Shown in pieces: positions 61,027 through 64,000 of a stretch of DNA of 64,000 nt. The notes under the pieces were generated by a model, which ran no database searches, was not told the DNA's origin, and saw nothing but the letters and a program-made list of their open reading frames with translations. The DNA comes from Rhodospirillaceae bacterium. Lineage in GTDB: Bacteria; Pseudomonadota; Alphaproteobacteria; Rhodospirillales; Rhodospirillaceae. The translations under genes and the position numbers were made by a program. Within the stretch, counting starts at the first letter, position 1. The number at the start of each line of letters is the position of its first letter. Location: the NCBI GenBank assembly GCA_002737725.1, contig NSIP01000001.1, forward strand, positions 460,921 to 524,920, written 5' to 3'.

Positions 61027-61269
61027 ATGCGCAGATTGATCATGATGAGCTGCATTATCATTGCGATGGCGATTGGAACGTGGGTCTATATGGACTCGTG
61101 GATTGGAGCACTTTGTTTTGCTGTTGCCGTGGGGGTCTTTTTCACCATCATCAGGCATGGGCTTGAGCTGATGGGGGGTCGCTCTTTCCAGCAAGATGAA
61201 GCGACCCATACAGTTGGTATCATCAAGTCTGATATCTCTCCTCACGACGCTGGTCGTAAACCCGAGTAG
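61027..61269 (+). CDS. Small two-TM membrane protein
   Basis: 80 residues: two hydrophobic segments (M-M-S-C-I-I-I-A-M-A-I-G and A-L-C-F-A-V-A-V-G-V-F-F-T-I-I), then a polar tail ending H-D-A-G-R-K-P-E. It lies between two other small-protein or disrupted genes on the same strand. No family recognised; may be a small membrane protein or a chance frame. Confidence 0.45.
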   Translation: MRRLIMMSCIIIAMAIGTWVYMDSWIGALCFAVAVGVFFTIIRHGLELMGGRSFQQDEATHTVGIIKSDISPHDAGRKPE

Positions 61270-61278
61270 AAAAACCGA

Positions 61279-61518
61279 ATGCTCGCTTCTTATCTTCGCA
61301 TCGCGCTTATTATCCTCGGGCTTGTTGGCGCTGCGATTCTGTTCGCCTTTGCCTTCAGCGTCGCGGCGGTAGTGGTGCTGGTGTTGTTACTCGTTGGATT
61401 GATCTTTGGCCGTCGGCCCGGAACCAAGGTCTGGGTGTGGCGAGGCGAGTCAAAATCTGTCGCGCCCGCACCCCTGACCATCGAGCATGACCCCAACGAC
61501 CTGCCGCCCAAATCATGA
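61279..61518 (+). CDS. Small membrane protein of unknown function
   Basis: 79 residues with two adjacent hydrophobic segments (L-R-I-A-L-I-I-L-G-L-V-G-A-A-I-L-F and V-A-A-V-V-V-L-V-L-L-L-V-G-L-I-F) and a soluble C-terminus with G-R-R-P-G-T-K-V-W-V-W-R-G-E. It follows the previous small protein by 9 bp, suggesting co-transcription. No family recognised. Confidence 0.5.
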   Translation: MLASYLRIALIILGLVGAAILFAFAFSVAAVVVLVLLLVGLIFGRRPGTKVWVWRGESKSVAPAPLTIEHDPNDLPPKS

Positions 61519-61787
61519 TACGATTTAAAGTTGTTGGATATCATGCCGCTGGGGTATAAGGGCTGCTCAGGCAACCACTTTGAGCCCTGTATAGCCAATA
61601 TATTTTGTATTAATTGGCTGCGGCGGTGCCGCTACGCATCACTTCAGGTGGTGTGACCACACCATCACGTTGCGCCGAGTTGGATGCTGTCGCATGGCAT
61701 ATCTCCCCAGGCTGATCTTATCATGCCGATCCCTTGACAGCCGAGACACAAACCGCTGCGATAAGATAATCATTTATGGAGGTCCGT

Positions 61788-62495
61788 ATGATAAAACCAG
61801 CTCTCACCGCGATTGCTTTTGGCGTCGCCCTCATCGCAGGTGTTGCGACCGCGCAGCAGCCCTACACAACCCAAGCGCCATCCTTGGATGGTATTGGTAA
61901 GGTCTACATGGGCCGCGAAATCGCCCAAGTGATGGGGCACTTAGGTGCGTCGTGGTTGGAGCGTAGCGAACGCGCCCAGGAAGAAGGCACTGAACTACTG
62001 ATTAAAAACCTTCCGCTCAAACCCACGGATGCAGTGGCTGATATTGGCGCCGGTACGGGGTATTTCAGCTTTCGGCTGGCTGCCAAAGTGCCGCAGGGCA
62101 AAGTCTATGCCGTTGATATCCAGCAAGAGATGCTCGACATCATTGCCGCCCGACAATCCAAGAACACAGTTGGAAATGTGATCGGGGTGTTGGGCACCGA
62201 GAGCGATCCCAGGCTACCTGAAAACGCACTCGATTTGATTCTCATGGTCGATGCCTATCACGAGTTCAACTATCCGCGCGAAATGGGCGAGGCCATGGTG
62301 CGAGCACTGAAAGTCGGTGGCCGCATTGCGCTGGTCGAATATCGTGCCGAGGACGATAATGTACCCATCAAACGACTTCATAAAATGAGCCAAGCCCAGG
62401 CCAAAAAGGAAATGGCGGCGTTGGGCCTCAGATGGGCGCAGACGATCGATGCCTTACCGTGGCAACATCTGATGTTCTTTGAGAAACCCCAATAG
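61788..62495 (+). CDS. Exported class I SAM-dependent methyltransferase-like protein
   Basis: 235 residues from ATG 61788, with GGAGG 5 bases ahead (a start 12 bases earlier contains the ribosome-binding site and is unlikely). An N-terminal signal peptide A-L-T-A-I-A-F-G-V-A-L-I-A-G-V-A-T-A precedes a class I methyltransferase fold: D-A-V-A-D-I-G-A-G-T-G-Y-F-S-F near 83, V-Y-A-V-D-I-Q-Q-E near 109 and L-D-L-I-L-M-V-D-A-Y-H-E near 146. A secreted SAM-fold protein is odd, because SAM is cytoplasmic; it may be periplasmic or lipid-facing, or not catalytic. Homologues with such leaders occur in Proteobacteria. Confidence 0.78.
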   Translation: MIKPALTAIAFGVALIAGVATAQQPYTTQAPSLDGIGKVYMGREIAQVMGHLGASWLERSERAQEEGTELLIKNLPLKPTDAVADIGAGTGYFSFRLAAKVPQGKVYAVDIQQEMLDIIAARQSKNTVGNVIGVLGTESDPRLPENALDLILMVDAYHEFNYPREMGEAMVRALKVGGRIALVEYRAEDDNVPIKRLHKMSQAQAKKEMAALGLRWAQTIDALPWQHLMFFEKPQ

Positions 62496-62526
62496 TCCGA
62501 AAAATAGGCTGAAATCTGAGGTCCAC

Positions 62527-63487
62527 ATGACGCTTCATCGCTTTGTGGTTACCGCTGTTGTTGCTGCGCTGGCAATGCCGGCGTACGGGCAAGATGCGAA
62601 GACCACGTTCGAACAAGACGCCGCTCGATTGGCGCCCTGTGGGACGGGGCCTACGACAATGCCAATCAAGTCAATGAGCAGGGGCGACTAAAGATTCCCG
62701 AAGCCGCATGGGAATCACGGCGCTTAAAGATTTTCAAGAAAGTCGATGCGACGGCCTTTGGGCCGAACGTGACTTATGTCGAACAATATTTGGGCGAGCC
62801 GCCCACCTCGGTGTATCGCCAACGCATTTATGTCCATCGCGCCGATCCGGCCAGCAGCCGGATCATCACCGACATCTATGCCTTCCGCGGCAAAGACGCC
62901 GAGAAAGTTTTGGGCGCGCATAAAGACTCATCGAAGCTCAAAGGCTTCTCGCCAGCCAGCATGGACAAATTGTCCAATGGATGTGCCATGCTCTGGAAAG
63001 CCGTCGGCGATAGTTTCGAAGGCGTGCAGAATGCAGAAAGTTGCCATTACATACCGTCCGGCATAAGCGAGAAGATTAGGTTATCCGACCGTATCGTGCT
63101 CAGCCCGGCGGCGCTGTCGACCTAGACTAAAATGATGCGCGATGACGGTTCCATGATGTAAGGCAATCCGCAAGGGTTGCCCGAAGTGTCTTACAAAGCC
63201 CGCGCATTTAGCTGTTTCTTGATTGTGCGCAACCACGACCAACCCAATGGTTATAAACGCTACAACGACCTTTCCATCAATGATCAAGGCGGTGAAGTGA
63301 CGGTCACGACCAAACACAAAGAGCCGCTGAAGATCAATGTGTGGATACTCAACTTGGTGCCGCGTGTGCCCGGCGTTCGCCCAACGTTGATGATGTAAAC
63401 CAAAGAAGATAAAATAAGTTCGAACGCGTCGGCGGGTTTGGGTCGGCCGATGCCACGCGCTTGGCCGTGGTGGCAGGCTTTAGCTAG
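62527..63487 (+). pseudogene. CpcT/CpeT-family (DUF1001) secreted protein, decayed
   Basis: ATG 62527 opens a signal peptide (F-V-V-T-A-V-V-A-A-L-A-M-P-A-Y-G). A one-base shift at about 62625 leads into W-D-G-A-Y-D-N-A-N-Q-V, then V-T-Y-V-E-Q-Y-L near 62770, R-Q-R-I-Y-V and the C-terminal V-T-V-T-T-K-H-K near 63300, features of the CpcT/CpeT lyase-like family. In-frame stops follow: TAG 63123-63125, TAA 63159-63161 and TAA 63396-63398. A last frame change near 63415 precedes A-D-A-T-R-L-A-V-V-A-G and a TAG stop at 63485-63487. Several stops fall where Tyr would fit (S-T-stop-T-K, M-M-stop-G-N, M-M-stop-T-K). Confidence 0.65.
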
Positions 63488-63517
63488 GCCAACTGCACAT
63501 TGACGAAGTAAAGTCGC

Positions 63518-64000
63518 TTAACCGTTCGGGAGAATAATGATCTTGCCCTGACGGTCATCGCCGGTCTTGGCTTGATGTGCCAATGCAACCTGGATTTGAT
63601 CCAGCGTGTAGGTCGCGGCGATTTTTGCTTTCAAGTCACCCTTGGCGATCATGGCGGCAAGTTTGGCATACACCACTTTGCGTTGGTCTTTGGTGCGGGG
63701 GCTTTGCATGCTCATGCCCACCAGTTTCACGTGCTTGCGGAATAAATCTTGGAAAGAGACCTCGCAGTTTTTGCCGGTCATGTAGCCGTAATTCACGATG
63801 GTTCCATCGCGTACCAGGCAGCGACCAATGGTTTCGGTTCCGGTTGAAGCCACACAATCAAATCCAATGCTAAGCTCGACACCACCGGTGGCGGCTTTCA
63901 CCAATTCTGCTGTTTTGTCGGGATCCCCGGTCTCGACAATTACTTGGTCAGCATCCAAGGCTTTCAGCTCAGGGATCAGCGAAGCGCGCCGCACGATGTT
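63518..64000 (-). CDS. MDR/zinc-type quinone oxidoreductase, C-terminal part
   Basis: C-terminal part of a medium-chain dehydrogenase/reductase (quinone oxidoreductase / trans-2-enoyl reductase like). The frame stays open to the window edge (N-I-V-R-R-A-S), so the 5' part lies beyond base 64000 and GTG 63992-63994 is internal. Seen: L-D-A-D-Q-V-I, V-E-L-S-I-G-F-D-C-V, L-V-R-D-G-T-I-V-N-Y-G-Y-M, and the C-terminal L-A-H-Q-A-K-T-G-D-D-R-Q-G-K-I-I-I-L, typical of this superfamily. Confidence 0.82.
   Translation of the reverse strand, partial: NIVRRASLIPELKALDADQVIVETGDPDKTAELVKAATGGVELSIGFDCVASTGTETIGRCLVRDGTIVNYGYMTGKNCEVSFQDLFRKHVKLVGMSMQSPRTKDQRKVVYAKLAAMIAKGDLKAKIAATYTLDQIQVALAHQAKTGDDRQGKIIILPNG

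Noticed and set aside
11928-63398. In-frame TAA and TAG codons in several genes could mean a reassigned code (Tyr or Gln).
   Set aside because: Many intact genes use TAA or TAG as their real stop, long conserved genes contain no internal TAA or TAG, and the affected genes also carry frameshifts.
1-64000. Insertion sequences, prophage genes, CRISPR arrays, rRNA.
   Set aside because: None recognised on either strand; no transposase-, integrase- or Cas-like proteins and no regular short spaced repeats.

Overview
The window looks like chromosome of a Gram-negative alphaproteobacterium. This rests on the queA-tgt-queG operon, phaR with PHB genes, the sphingolipid operon type known from Caulobacter, the lptCAB-rpoN-ptsN block, a DEDD exonuclease beside kdsD, and an NDUFA9-like gene beside uppP. 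Base composition is moderately GC-rich. No IS element, prophage, CRISPR array, rRNA operon or replication origin was recognised. Genus and family cannot be assigned by eye.

Layout. 0-2 kb: tail of a secreted subtilase, a frameshifted conserved gene and a DUF2937 protein. 2-5.5 kb: queuosine operon queA-tgt-queG, ending in a hairpin terminator. 5.5-12.4 kb: PHB locus (phaR, PhaE-like, phaC, phaA), interrupted by a MATE exporter with a possible leader peptide, and ending in a decayed phaB. 12.4-16.8 kb: acsR-cerR-acpR-spt, the bacterial ceramide backbone operon. 18.3-20.9 kb: a bufferin-type RiPP operon with two Cys-rich precursors, an MNIO enzyme and its DUF2063 partner. 20.9-31.8 kb: Rieske oxygenase, acyl-CoA ligase, Lrp regulator, a homodimeric 2-oxoacid dehydrogenase E1 and VOC-family genes. 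31.8-38.6 kb: ptsN, broken rpoN, lptB, lptA, lptC, kdsD, an RNase D-like exonuclease and tRNA-Leu(CAG). 38.8-47.9 kb: NDUFA9-like, uppP, leucyl aminopeptidase, a TAXI binding protein, proVWX and gloB. 47.9-57.2 kb: an envelope-lipid region with a Tam41-like nucleotidyltransferase, two lipid kinases, lptFG, an LTA-synthase-like transferase, a fatty acid hydroxylase and a bCerS-like acyltransferase. 57.3-64 kb: Tat amine oxidase, a family 5 binding protein, an exported methyltransferase, several decayed genes and the edge of an MDR dehydrogenase.

How the genes fit together. Much of the window serves the outer membrane: LPS export (lptB, A, C, F, G and kdsD), the undecaprenyl carrier (uppP) and sphingolipid synthesis. 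The sphingolipid genes form two clusters about 31 kb apart, backbone at 12-17 kb and candidate acylation and head-group genes at 48-57 kb. The bufferin operon is probably a periplasmic copper-protection system.

A striking trait is gene decay. About nine genes carry frameshifts or in-frame stops, including rpoN and phaB, and an otherwise normal Tgt lacks two of its three zinc cysteines. Some lesions are substitutions (an ATA start, nonsense codons) that indel errors would not produce. A palindromic repeat of about 73 bp (CCGATTCTAACATTCGC arms, CTAG ends) sits at gene 3' ends and in two cases supplies the stop codon.
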